NCBI GenBank assembly: GCA_022844585.1 | Contig: JALHLM010000253.1 | Span: 1 to 8,369 of the forward strand | DNA from: Pirellulales bacterium | GTDB taxonomy: Bacteria; Planctomycetota; Planctomycetia; Pirellulales; JALHLM01 | Reading direction: 5' to 3' | Length of the DNA stretch: 8,369 nt | Part shown: one piece after another, positions 1-6,831 of the stretch | Position numbering within the stretch: the first letter of the stretch is position 1 | How the letters are laid out: every line of letters starts with the position of its first letter | Translations under genes and position numbers: made by a program | Notes under the pieces: model-generated | Told to the model about the DNA's origin: nothing | Databases searched by the model: none | Seen by the model: only the letters and a program-made list of their open reading frames with translations

Positions 1-30
1 AAATCCCCCGCAAACTTTCCCCAGTTTTGC

Positions 31-52
31 CAAAGTCGGTTCGGCGACTTTG
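31..52. promoter_or_regulatory. Perfect 8-bp inverted repeat, possible operator
   Basis: CAAAGTCG (31-38) and CGACTTTG (45-52) are exact reverse complements separated by the six bases GTTCGG. A third copy of the half-site core, GACTTTG, occurs at 82-88. The right arm overlaps TTGACG (50-55), which matches five of six bases of a -35 box; TGAAAT (71-76) is a weak -10 partner at 15-bp spacing. The repeat could be an operator over a promoter for the exporter gene at 386, or an RNA hairpin. It has no T-tract on either side, so it does not look like an intrinsic terminator. The symmetry is seen directly; the role is inferred. Confidence 0.4.
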
Positions 53-93
53 ACGATAGTTGGGACCGTATGAAATAGGCTGACTTTGCGGAC

Positions 94-121
94 AGGCTGG
101 AGGCTTAAGGCTGCAGGAGGG
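94..121. repeat. Decayed period-7 units upstream of the heptamer array
   Basis: AGGCT occurs at 94, 101 and 108, exactly seven bases apart, followed by AGGAG at 115. Two further AGGCT copies lie at 142 and 151 out of that phase. AGGCT is also the start of the single variant unit (AGGCTCC) inside the main array at 243-249. This looks like an eroded outer part of the same heptamer family, although short G-rich words can recur by chance. Confidence 0.35.
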
Positions 122-186
122 TGGGAATTAGCAGGTTGGGAAGGCTGAGTAGGCTCGACTGGCCGCCAAACGCTATGCCCACTCAC

Positions 187-361
187 TGGCTCCTGGCTCC
201 TGGCTCCTGGCTCCTGGCTCCTGGCTCCTGGCTCCTGGCTCCAGGCTCCTGGCTCCTGGCTCCTGGCTCCTGGCTCCTGGCTCCTGGCTCCTGGCTCCTG
301 GCTCCTGGCTCCTGGCTCCTGGCTCCTGGCTCCTGGCTCCTGGCTCCTGGCTCCTGGCTCC
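187..361. repeat. Tandem heptamer array, 25 x TGGCTCC
   Basis: Exactly 175 bases are filled by 25 head-to-tail copies of TGGCTCC (GGAGCCA on the minus strand). Only one unit differs: the ninth, at 243-249, has A instead of T at its first base. The near-perfect identity points to recent expansion or homogenisation by slippage or recombination. Because the unit is seven bases long and stop-free, all frames stay open through it; this creates the artefactual heptapeptide ORFs on both strands (L-L-A-P-G-S-W and S-Q-E-P-G-A-R). The array ends 24 bases before the ATG of the polysaccharide exporter, so it lies in the promoter region or 5' leader of that gene. Confidence 0.97.
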
Positions 362-385
362 GCTCTTCCACGAAGGACTTTCCCC

Positions 386-1495
386 ATGCCCTCGGATGTG
401 CGGTTTCCGACTCGACTCTGGCGACTCGCGCCGGTGGCTTGGGCTTGCCTGGCGGTGGCTGGGTTGTCCACTCTTTCGGGTGGGTGCGCGATGGTGCCGA
501 GCGCTGCGACCATGATCGGCACCCCGCCGCAGACTGGTCCTATTACTCAAGTGGGGGAGGAAGCCGCCCTGCCGCACGAGCTGAGCAAGGTCTCTTTGCC
601 CGAATATGTCATCGAACCCCCCGATATCTTGCTGATCGAAGCCGTTAAGGTGGTTCCCAAGGCCCCTTACCGGATCGAAGCCCTCGACGTGCTGTTTATC
701 CAAGGGACCGGACTGTTGCCGGAATCGCCCCTGGCCGGCCAGTTTCCGGTCGAGCCGGGAGGTCGCGTGAACCTTGGGCCGATCTACGGCACGGTCCGCG
801 TCATCGACCTGACGCTGGACGAGGCCCAGCAGGCCATCGCCGCCCATTTGCAGCGGACGATCAGCATCCGTTCGCCGGAGATTGCGGTGCAGTTGGTCAC
901 CAGTTCCGGCATGCAGATGATCAGCGGCGAACACCTGGTGACCCCCGACGGCTCGATCAACCTGGGCACCTACGGCTCGGTCTACGTGGCCGGGATGACG
1001 CTCAAACAGGCCCGGCTGGCGATCGAGGCGCACCTCTCGGAGTTCCTCGATTCGCCGAGCGTGGCGGTCGACGTATTTAGTTACAACAGCAAGGTTTACT
1101 ACGTGATCACCGAAGGGGCCGGCAACGGCGACCAGATCGTCAAACTGCCGGTCACCGGCAGCGAAACGGTGCTCGACGCCCTGGCCACCGTGGGGGGCAC
1201 CAGCGCCACCAGCAGCATGAACATCTGGGTCGCCCGCCCGACGCCCAACGGCTGCGACCAGATTCTGCCGTTCGACTACCGGGCCACCACCCGGGGCGGC
1301 GCCGTGGCCAGCAACTACCAATTGCTCCCCGGCGACCGCGTGGTGATCAGCGAAGACCCCTGGCGAGCCACCAGCACCTGGGTCGACAAGACCATCGACC
1401 CCTTCGAACGGATGCTGGGCTTCGCCCTCTTAGGCTCGCAAACCATCCAAAACATCAACCGCTTCCCCAAAGGCCTGCGGCAAGGCCAGTTCTAA
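386..1495 (+). CDS. Polysaccharide export lipoprotein (Wza-like, Poly_export/SLBB)
   Basis: This 369-aa protein probably forms or lines an outer-membrane channel that exports a capsule or exopolysaccharide. The N terminus has a basic start, a hydrophobic stretch (about 13-30) and a lipobox-like S-G-G-C with Cys34 as the likely lipidated residue. Two copies of a Y-x-I-E-x-x-D-x-L-x-I motif follow (Y74 and Y95), the hallmark entry of the Poly_export domain. Two tandem beta-rich repeats then end in similar helices: PVEPGGRVNLG...LTLDEAQQAI (121-151) and VTPDGSINLGTYGSVYVAGM...ARLAI (185-213). An SLBB-like segment lies around 236-330. The start at 386 is supported by GAAGGA at 372-377, eight bases upstream. 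The next gene starts 60 bases after the stop, suggesting an operon. A heptamer array sits just upstream. The family call is firm; the exported polymer is unknown because no glycosyltransferases are in view. Confidence 0.9.
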   Translation: MPSDVRFPTRLWRLAPVAWACLAVAGLSTLSGGCAMVPSAATMIGTPPQTGPITQVGEEAALPHELSKVSLPEYVIEPPDILLIEAVKVVPKAPYRIEALDVLFIQGTGLLPESPLAGQFPVEPGGRVNLGPIYGTVRVIDLTLDEAQQAIAAHLQRTISIRSPEIAVQLVTSSGMQMISGEHLVTPDGSINLGTYGSVYVAGMTLKQARLAIEAHLSEFLDSPSVAVDVFSYNSKVYYVITEGAGNGDQIVKLPVTGSETVLDALATVGGTSATSSMNIWVARPTPNGCDQILPFDYRATTRGGAVASNYQLLPGDRVVISEDPWRATSTWVDKTIDPFERMLGFALLGSQTIQNINRFPKGLRQGQF

Positions 1496-1555
1496 CCTGA
1501 CCCGCCGCTGTTGAAACGGCCGCGGGCACGTCAAAACCTTTCAGGAAATCCCCCG

Positions 1556-2581
1556 ATGACACTTCCCCTGCGACGATTCATCCGCCTGCCTTCGGCGAGC
1601 CTAGCCACGGCTCTGGTCATCAGCGGTGCGGCCGGCATCGCCAGCGGCGGCGAAGTGATTCATGTGCTGGAGCATGTGAACACGCCGCAACAGAACGTCT
1701 GCCAGGGCGTCGGCTGCGCCGTCAACACGCAAACGTATGCCTGGCATCAAACGCAATGGCGACGTTGGCCAGGGACGGCGAAGCTGTTGCCGAATCCGGG
1801 GCGCGGCGACCGGATCGAACCCATCTCCGCGCAGCCACAATTCGATATGCCGGCGCCAGCCGGGCCGGCGACTTCGGCGCCTCCCGTCACAAGCGGGGGC
1901 ATTCGCACGCCGGTCAGCGCGCCCGCATCGCCGCGACGGACGGCCGCCCCTGCGCCGCGATCCGCAACGCCCGGTAGTCGCGGCGGCGCTCCGCTTCCGC
2001 CGAGTGCGACGAGCGCGACACCTCGGCCCTCCGATCCAGCGGGGCCGCCGATTGACTTGGACCGCTTGTTCCAAAACGAGACCACGCCTGCCCCCAGCAC
2101 GACGCCCGAAGCCACGGAGCCGGGCGACATTCCCCCGCCGTTCGATAGCGACGCCGCGCAGCGCCGCAGCCCCGTCCGCACGCTGAGCGCCCTGTCGGCC
2201 GGCCTGAAAGCATCGAAACCGCCTACCCGGCGCGCCGCAGCGCCGGCGGACCCTTGGCAACCGGCGACGGTGCGGAAGGTGAATGACGAACGCAGCGCCG
2301 TTGAAGGACCGGTCTTGAACGAACCCAACTTGATGCCGAACCCGGCCGACGCCCCGGCGCTGCGGGCCACGCCGTCGTTCGACGGCAGCGAGCCTGTCGA
2401 ACAGGCGTCAAGTCCCGCGTCGGCGAACCGTGTCATGGATGCCGACGTTTCGCCCGTGGCAAGCTGGGATGCCGCGGCGATTCCCACGGAAGCGAACGCT
2501 GAGACTGTCGAGGGTAATCCGCTTCGCGCACGCGGCGCGGCTGGGACTCCGCGGCGGTCGAATCCCCTGCGCCGCAATTAG
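1556..2581 (+). CDS. Secreted Pro/Ala-rich protein of unknown function
   Basis: This 341-aa protein is not assignable to a characterised family. It begins with a basic, hydrophobic signal peptide (about residues 1-32, ending near GIASGG), so it is probably exported. The mature N terminus has two cysteines (C49, C54) and the motif YAWHQTQWRRWPG (61-73), which resembles a motif I recall from planctomycete secreted hypothetical proteins. Residues 95-235 are low-complexity, rich in Pro, Ala, Ser and Thr, and probably disordered. NPLR occurs twice near the C terminus (321-324 and 336-339). I chose ATG 1556 over an upstream in-frame TTG (1511) because AGGA at 1543-1546 is well spaced and the signal peptide then sits at the terminus. 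Position after the exporter suggests a joint role at the cell surface; this is inference. Confidence 0.75.
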   Translation: MTLPLRRFIRLPSASLATALVISGAAGIASGGEVIHVLEHVNTPQQNVCQGVGCAVNTQTYAWHQTQWRRWPGTAKLLPNPGRGDRIEPISAQPQFDMPAPAGPATSAPPVTSGGIRTPVSAPASPRRTAAPAPRSATPGSRGGAPLPPSATSATPRPSDPAGPPIDLDRLFQNETTPAPSTTPEATEPGDIPPPFDSDAAQRRSPVRTLSALSAGLKASKPPTRRAAAPADPWQPATVRKVNDERSAVEGPVLNEPNLMPNPADAPALRATPSFDGSEPVEQASSPASANRVMDADVSPVASWDAAAIPTEANAETVEGNPLRARGAAGTPRRSNPLRRN

Positions 2582-2617
2582 CCCCTTCAGTGCCACTACG
2601 AAAAGCAGGCGCCTAAG

Positions 2618-2649
2618 GGCCTTCTCGCCACTTTCAGGACGAGAAGGCC
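2618..2649. terminator. 10-bp hairpin after the secreted-protein gene, possible terminator
   Basis: GGCCTTCTCG (2618-2627) pairs perfectly with CGAGAAGGCC (2640-2649) around a 12-base loop, starting 36 bases after the stop at 2581. There is no T-tract after it on the plus strand, so it is not a classical intrinsic terminator. It could stabilise the 3' end or assist Rho-type termination. Two weaker hairpins follow: TGGCC/GGCCG with loop ATTGGG (2652-2667) and CTGCG/CGCAG (2682-2696). Confidence 0.4.
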
Positions 2650-2735
2650 GCTGGCCATTGGGGGCCGTCTCCCATCACGGACTGCGCGGATCGCAGCGAT
2701 GGTGCGGGTTGCCGTGCATTCGCGTGGCGTGGGGG

Positions 2736-2741
2736 TAGAAT
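2736..2741 (+). promoter_or_regulatory. Candidate -10 box for the kinase operon
   Basis: TAGAAT at 2736-2741 matches five of six bases of the TATAAT consensus and lies 43 bases before the chosen kinase start. No convincing -35 box sits 16-18 bases upstream; the best, TTGCCG at 2709, is 21 bases away. A 6-bp inverted repeat, CGAGGA (2744-2749) and TCCTCG (2769-2774), would lie in the resulting leader. Confidence 0.25.
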
Positions 2742-2783
2742 GTCGAGGACGTTTTCCCGCGATCTAGCTCCTCGGTCCCACGC

Positions 2784-4973
2784 ATGGCTGGTTTCGGCGG
2801 TCGCAGCATGAACCGAACTTCCGCCGCGCGCCGGGGCCGGTTCTGGGTGCGAACGGCGGCGGTGTTCTTACTGCTCGCCGTGTCGATCGGCAGCGCGGCC
2901 ACCGTGATTATTCTGCAACAGTTGCGCACGGTCCGCCTCGTGGCCGAGAGCAATGAGCGCAACCACGTCGGGCTACAGGCCGGCATGATCGGCGCCGATC
3001 TGGCCGTCGTACTCTCCGACTTGCGCGTACTTACCGAAGCCCTGGCGCTGAAAGACTTCCTGGCCACCGGCGCGAGCGAAGACCAAGGGCGACTCGCCGC
3101 GGAATTGCAGCGGTTTCTGGAGAGCAAATCGAATTACACACAAGTCCGCTTCCTGAACGAGCGCGGCAATGAGATCGTCCGCGTCGGCGCGGGGCGCGGG
3201 CGCACGTCGGTCGTGCCCAAAGCCCTGTGGCGCTCGCAAGCGGGACCACAGTATATCGAGCGCGCCTACGAACTCTCGGCCGGCCAGGTGTTCGTATCGC
3301 CGTTCGATCTCGATTTCGAGGCCAACCCAACCGGTCCGCCGCAGCCGACGATTCGTTTCGCTTCGCCGGTCTTCGATCGCGACGGCGATATGCGGGGCAT
3401 CGTGGTGCTCAATTACGACGGCAATGCCTTGCTGGCTGCGCTCCGGCAAGCGTCGATCAGCTCCGCGGGACGGACGATGCTCCTCAACGCCGACGGTTAC
3501 TGGCTCTATGGCGGCGCGGACGCGGACTGGGCGTTCATGTATCCGGAGCGTGGCGAGGATAACTTCGCAAAGCGCTATCCCGATGCCTGGCCGGCCGTCC
3601 TTGGCAGCGACGCCGGACAGGTGGCGACCGCGAGCGGACTGTTTACTTACCGGTCGGTGCAACCGTTTCAGGTCGATGGCCTCACCGTCAGGCTCCAAGC
3701 GCCGCACGATCTGCGCACCGTGCCGCTCCGCACGGGGTACGTGTGGAAAGTATTGACCTTCGTGCCGCCGACACAACTGCCGGGCGGTCGCGGTGAAACG
3801 CGATCGCGGCTTGGCTTGTTGTACGGCGTGTTATTGCCGGTGCTGGCGGGGCTGGCGTGGATTATCTCGCGCTACCGCGAAGAGCGCGAACAGGCCTTCG
3901 AGGATCTGCGAGTCAACGAGGAACGTTTCCGCCAGCTCGCCGAGAACATCGACGAGGTGTTTTGGATGATCGACTTGCCGAGCGGCAAGTTAGCCTACGT
4001 GGGGCCGGCGTTCTCGAAGATTTGGGGACAATCCTGCGATAGCCCGTTGAGCGCCGCGGGCGTTTGGCCCACCGGTGTCCATCACGACGACGTATCCGCG
4101 GTGGCGCGCGCGCTGGTCGATGTGGTGGAGACGGGCGGCTTTGAACTGGAATACCGCATTGTCAGGCCCGACGGGCAAGAGCGCCTGATTCGCGATCGCG
4201 GATTCGTGGTCCGCGACGAGGCGGGGCGTCCGTACCGCGTGGCGGGATTGGCCGAGGACGTGACCGAGCTGCGCGAGCGCCAACAACGCGAATTGCAGAC
4301 GCAACGCCTGGCCGCCATCGGCGAGGCCATGACCGGGCTGGCCCACGAGAGCCGCAACGCCCTACAGCGCAGCCAGGCGGGATTGGAGATGCTCGCCAAG
4401 CGAATCAAGGATCGCCCGGACGCCGAAGCGATCCTGGGGGAGATTCAACAGTCCCAGCGCCACTTGCACCGCCTCTACGAGGAAGTCCGCGGCTACGCGG
4501 TGCCAATTCGCCCCGAGCGCGAACCGTGCGACCTGGGCGAACTGGTTCACGATGTGTGGGAGCAACTGTCGGTCGCGCGCGTAGGGCGCGACGACCAACT
4601 CGTCGACCACCGCAACGGGCAGTCGCTCGTTTGCAGCGTGGATCACTTTTCCATCGGCCAAGTCGTGCGGAACGTGCTGGAAAACAGCTTGGGCGCGGCC
4701 GATCCGGCGATCGTCACGGTGGCCTACGAGCCGACCGATTGCGCCGGCGCACCGGCCCTGCGCTTGAGATTCCACGACAACGGCCCCGGACTCGACGCAC
4801 AACAGTTGCAGCGGGTGTTCGAGCCATTCTTCACCACCAAGTCGCGCGGCACGGGCCTGGGCATGGCGATTTCCAAGCGTATCGTGGAGTCGCACGGCGG
4901 CACGATCGACGTCCGCAATAGCGCCGGGGGCGGCGCAGAAGTCCTGATTACCTTGCCCCGAGGAAGCGTATGA
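2784..4973 (+). CDS. Membrane sensor histidine kinase (Cache-like sensor, PAS, HisKA-HATPase)
   Basis: This 729-aa protein senses an external signal and phosphorylates its partner regulator. It has a basic N terminus, a first membrane segment (about 24-46), and a periplasmic Cache-type sensor (about 50-325) with characteristic stretches such as QVRFLNERGNEIVRV (120-134) and PVFDRDGDMRGIVVLNY (195-211). A second membrane segment (about 343-361) leads to a PAS domain (about 378-495). The H-box reads GLAHESRNAL with phospho-acceptor His521. The ATPase domain shows an N-box (N630, N634), G1 DNGPG (665-669), F-box FEPFF (679-683) and G2 GTGLGM (689-694), so it should be active. No Shine-Dalgarno sequence precedes ATG 2784 or the alternative ATG 2808. 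The stop overlaps the start of the ANTAR regulator by four bases, which marks the pair as cognate. The ligand is unknown. Confidence 0.93.
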   Translation: MAGFGGRSMNRTSAARRGRFWVRTAAVFLLLAVSIGSAATVIILQQLRTVRLVAESNERNHVGLQAGMIGADLAVVLSDLRVLTEALALKDFLATGASEDQGRLAAELQRFLESKSNYTQVRFLNERGNEIVRVGAGRGRTSVVPKALWRSQAGPQYIERAYELSAGQVFVSPFDLDFEANPTGPPQPTIRFASPVFDRDGDMRGIVVLNYDGNALLAALRQASISSAGRTMLLNADGYWLYGGADADWAFMYPERGEDNFAKRYPDAWPAVLGSDAGQVATASGLFTYRSVQPFQVDGLTVRLQAPHDLRTVPLRTGYVWKVLTFVPPTQLPGGRGETRSRLGLLYGVLLPVLAGLAWIISRYREEREQAFEDLRVNEERFRQLAENIDEVFWMIDLPSGKLAYVGPAFSKIWGQSCDSPLSAAGVWPTGVHHDDVSAVARALVDVVETGGFELEYRIVRPDGQERLIRDRGFVVRDEAGRPYRVAGLAEDVTELRERQQRELQTQRLAAIGEAMTGLAHESRNALQRSQAGLEMLAKRIKDRPDAEAILGEIQQSQRHLHRLYEEVRGYAVPIRPEREPCDLGELVHDVWEQLSVARVGRDDQLVDHRNGQSLVCSVDHFSIGQVVRNVLENSLGAADPAIVTVAYEPTDCAGAPALRLRFHDNGPGLDAQQLQRVFEPFFTTKSRGTGLGMAISKRIVESHGGTIDVRNSAGGGAEVLITLPRGSV

Positions 4974-5560
4974 ACACCGCTCTGCGGATCGCCGTGGCCG
5001 ATGACGAGCCGTTTCTCAGGACGTACTTCCAAGACGTGTTGCCGGACCTGGGGCACGAGGTCGTCGGCGCCGCCGCGACCGGTAAGGAATTGGTCGAGCT
5101 CTGTCAGCGCACCAAGCCCGATCTGGTGATCAGCGACATCCGTATGCCGGATATGGACGGCATCGACGCCGCGGCGGCGATCTCGGAGGATCGGCCCACG
5201 CCCATCATCCTCGTATCCGCCTTCCACGACCCGGAGTACATCGCCCGGGCCGAACAGCGCTACATCCTGGCCTATTTGATCAAGCCGGTGGAACGCGCGC
5301 ACTTGGAAACGGCCATCGCCATCGTGCGCCGCCGCTTCCAGGAATTCGAATCGTTGCGCCAGGAGACCAAAGACCTGAAACAGGCGCTGGAAGACCGCAA
5401 GACGATCGAGAAGGCCAAAGGCCTGATGATGCGCAAGATGCGGCTTTCGGAAGCGGACGCTTTTCGCACGATGCAAAAGCTGGCGCGCGACCAGAACTTG
5501 AAACTGGTCCAGGTCGCGCAACGCATTCTAGACGCCGACGACAGCAATCCGCGCCGCTGA
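4970..5560 (+). CDS. ANTAR-domain response regulator (AmiR/NasT type)
   Basis: This 196-aa protein is the likely output of the kinase encoded just upstream. The receiver domain (about 5-122) has the acidic pair D11-D12, phospho-acceptor D56 in DLVISDIRMPDMDG, a Ser83 switch residue and the conserved Lys105 in LIKPV. A coiled linker (123-145) leads to an ANTAR domain (about 135-187) with AKGLMMRKMRLSEADAF and the C-terminal helix QVAQRIL. ANTAR proteins are known to bind RNA with paired hexaloop hairpins and to prevent transcription termination, so control is expected at the RNA level. Start ATG 4970 overlaps the kinase stop (ATGA), with GAGGAAG at 4960-4966 as ribosome binding site, indicating translational coupling. 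The last codon lies 24 bases from the convergent deacetylase. RNA targets are not evident in this window. Confidence 0.95.
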   Translation: MNTALRIAVADDEPFLRTYFQDVLPDLGHEVVGAAATGKELVELCQRTKPDLVISDIRMPDMDGIDAAAAISEDRPTPIILVSAFHDPEYIARAEQRYILAYLIKPVERAHLETAIAIVRRRFQEFESLRQETKDLKQALEDRKTIEKAKGLMMRKMRLSEADAFRTMQKLARDQNLKLVQVAQRILDADDSNPRR

Positions 5561-5584
5561 TGCATCAAGCGACGCATTACCGGA

Positions 5585-6409
5585 TCACGCCGGGAACAGC
5601 CGCTCGCGCCGCGCCGCGTCCAGTTGTCCGGCGTACTCGCTGATTTCGTAGACCTCCGCGAATTCGATCCGCCCGCCGCGCTCCGCGCCGTAGCGGGCCA
5701 CCAGCGCCTCGCGGAAGCGATCGGCCACGGGGCGAAACAAGCTCGCGTACCAGTCCTTCAACCACGCGAGGCGGGCCGCTGACGCTTCCGGCACGCTGCC
5801 CGCCGCGCCGCGATTGAACGGCAGCCAATCGAATACTTGGGATTCATGACAGGCCAGCATCCGCACGATGGTGTCGACTTGTTCCGTGACGTCGATCACC
5901 ACGTCAGGTTGCAACGGGCAGGGTTTCGTGAAGCGGTCGACCATGTAGGCGACGATTGGGTCGCGCGCAAGGATTGGCAACTCAGGCACGATGCCGGGCA
6001 CGGTGACCAGATACGATGCGTCCTGCACGGCCTGGCCGGCGGCGCGATGGTCGGGGTGATAGTCGTTGGGCCGATGCGTCAGCACGAGATCGGGGCGAAA
6101 GCGGCGAATTTCGGCGATGATCTCGCAGCGCAGTTCGAGCGACGGCAGCAGCGCCCCGTCGGGATGCCGCCACACTTCGTACTGGGCGCCAATGACTTTT
6201 CCGGCCGCCGCAGCCTCGGCGTGCCGCCGCGCCGCCAGTCGCGGCCCGAACTCTGTCTGATGGCCCATCGCGCCGTCGGTGAGCGACACCAGCTTCACCG
6301 GGTAGCCAAGCGCCCGATAACACGCAGCCAACCCTCCGGCGTGAAAATCCGCATCATCCGGATGAGCGCCAAGAATTAACAGACGCGGGGCGTTGTCAGG
6401 CATGGTCAT
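5585..6409 (-). CDS. PIG-L/BshB-type N-acetyl sugar deacetylase
   Basis: This protein of about 274 aa belongs to the zinc-dependent PIG-L (LmbE) family, which removes acetyl groups from N-acetylglucosamine-like sugars, as in bacillithiol and mycothiol synthesis. The early AHPDD motif (residues 15-19) supplies metal ligands His16 and Asp19 and the catalytic Asp18. HPDHR (118-122) supplies the third ligand His121, preceded by the typical RFRPDLVLTHRPNDY strand. It is somewhat longer than BshB1 proteins of about 230-240 aa, with extra sequence after about residue 215. No other thiol-synthesis gene is in view, so the substrate is unknown. ATG 6409 is chosen; ATG at 6403 and TTG at 6418 are alternatives, and none has a clear ribosome binding site. 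It converges on the ANTAR gene and diverges from the 75-aa gene. Confidence 0.9.
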   Translation of the reverse strand: MTMPDNAPRLLILGAHPDDADFHAGGLAACYRALGYPVKLVSLTDGAMGHQTEFGPRLAARRHAEAAAAGKVIGAQYEVWRHPDGALLPSLELRCEIIAEIRRFRPDLVLTHRPNDYHPDHRAAGQAVQDASYLVTVPGIVPELPILARDPIVAYMVDRFTKPCPLQPDVVIDVTEQVDTIVRMLACHESQVFDWLPFNRGAAGSVPEASAARLAWLKDWYASLFRPVADRFREALVARYGAERGGRIEFAEVYEISEYAGQLDAARRERLFPA

Positions 6410-6471
6410 GCGCGGCAATGGATGAGAGGAATAAACGGTTCGGCCGCTGGCAAACGCGGTGCGGGACGGGT

Positions 6472-6477
6472 TATCAT
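6472..6477 (+). promoter_or_regulatory. Candidate -10 box for the 75-aa gene
   Basis: TATCAT at 6472-6477 matches five of six bases of TATAAT and sits 79 bases before the ATG at 6556. The nearest -35-like word is CTGGCA (6447-6452), at a long 19-bp spacing. If used, it rules out the longer in-frame start at 6418. Confidence 0.2.
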
Positions 6478-6555
6478 GCTACCACACGAGTGCCGCGACG
6501 CCGACCAGCGTGGCGGTCCCTTCGCAACGCCTCTTTTCGACTTTCTCAGTGCATC

Positions 6556-6783
6556 ATGCAATTCATCGAGCTTACCGGCCGACAACTGTGGCGCGTCATC
6601 AGTCATGACGAGGTCAATCCCGACGAACTCCGCGCGGCGGGCGTCACCGATGACAGCGTCGTGCGGATCAACCGCCAAGGGGATATCGAGCTACGCTTGA
6701 AGAGCGGCTGGGAGATCATCGGCGGCCTGCTCGGCGACTACGAGCATCGCGTCCAGCACGAGTCGAAGCTCGATTGGGCGTAG
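6556..6783 (+). CDS. Small conserved-looking hypothetical protein (75 aa)
   Basis: This 75-aa acidic protein begins MQFIELTGRQLWR and includes AGVTDDSVVRINRQGDIELR (29-48), then GWEIIGGLLGDYEHRV (51-66) and ends LDWA. There is no signal peptide or membrane segment. The alternation of charged and hydrophobic residues suggests a compact folded domain, and it resembles a short protein I recall from planctomycete genomes without known function. The frame is open back to ATG 6418 (121 aa), but the added 46 residues are Arg-rich and look non-coding, so I prefer 6556. No good Shine-Dalgarno sequence precedes either start. It is divergent from the deacetylase and lies 90 bases before the selenocysteine tRNA. 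Confidence 0.65.
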   Translation: MQFIELTGRQLWRVISHDEVNPDELRAAGVTDDSVVRINRQGDIELRLKSGWEIIGGLLGDYEHRVQHESKLDWA

Positions 6784-6803
6784 CCGAAGCAAGCCGCGTC
6801 AAC

Positions 6804-6831
6804 CACGTCACACGCGATGCTGGATGACGTG
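6804..6831. other. 7-bp inverted repeat followed by pyrimidine tract
   Basis: CACGTCA (6804-6810) is the exact reverse complement of TGACGTG (6825-6831), with 14 bases between. A strongly pyrimidine-rich stretch with two T5 runs follows (about 6832-6873), right up to the tRNA. It could be the 3' hairpin of the 75-aa gene, with an unusually distant T-rich tail, or a regulatory site for the tRNA. The repeat is seen directly; the role is a guess. Confidence 0.3.

Noticed and set aside
187..361. Heptamer array as a CRISPR array
   Set aside because: The units are seven bases long with no spacers between them, unlike a repeat-spacer array.
187..361. Two-tetrad G-quadruplex on the minus strand of the array
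   Set aside because: GG pairs recur every seven bases but are only two deep with five-base loops, so stability would be low and no claim is warranted.
121..648. Plus-strand 175-aa ORF with repeated LLAPGSW
   Set aside because: The frame is open only because the stop-free heptamer array translates in all frames. It then runs out of frame through the real exporter gene and has no recognisable domain.
173..1321. Minus-strand 382-aa ORF with SQEPGAR repeats
   Set aside because: It is the antisense shadow of the exporter gene joined to the array translated in reverse. High-GC codon use keeps such antisense frames open.
2652..2667. Hairpin TGGCC-ATTGGG-GGCCG as an ANTAR target
   Set aside because: The six-base loop has the expected A1 and G4, but no second hexaloop hairpin lies next to it. 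It is upstream of the likely kinase promoter and has only four strong pairs, so chance is more likely.
5548..5584. Palindrome TGATGCATCA between the convergent genes as a terminator
   Set aside because: It leaves no room for a hairpin loop and has no T-tract, so it is not convincing as a terminator for either gene.
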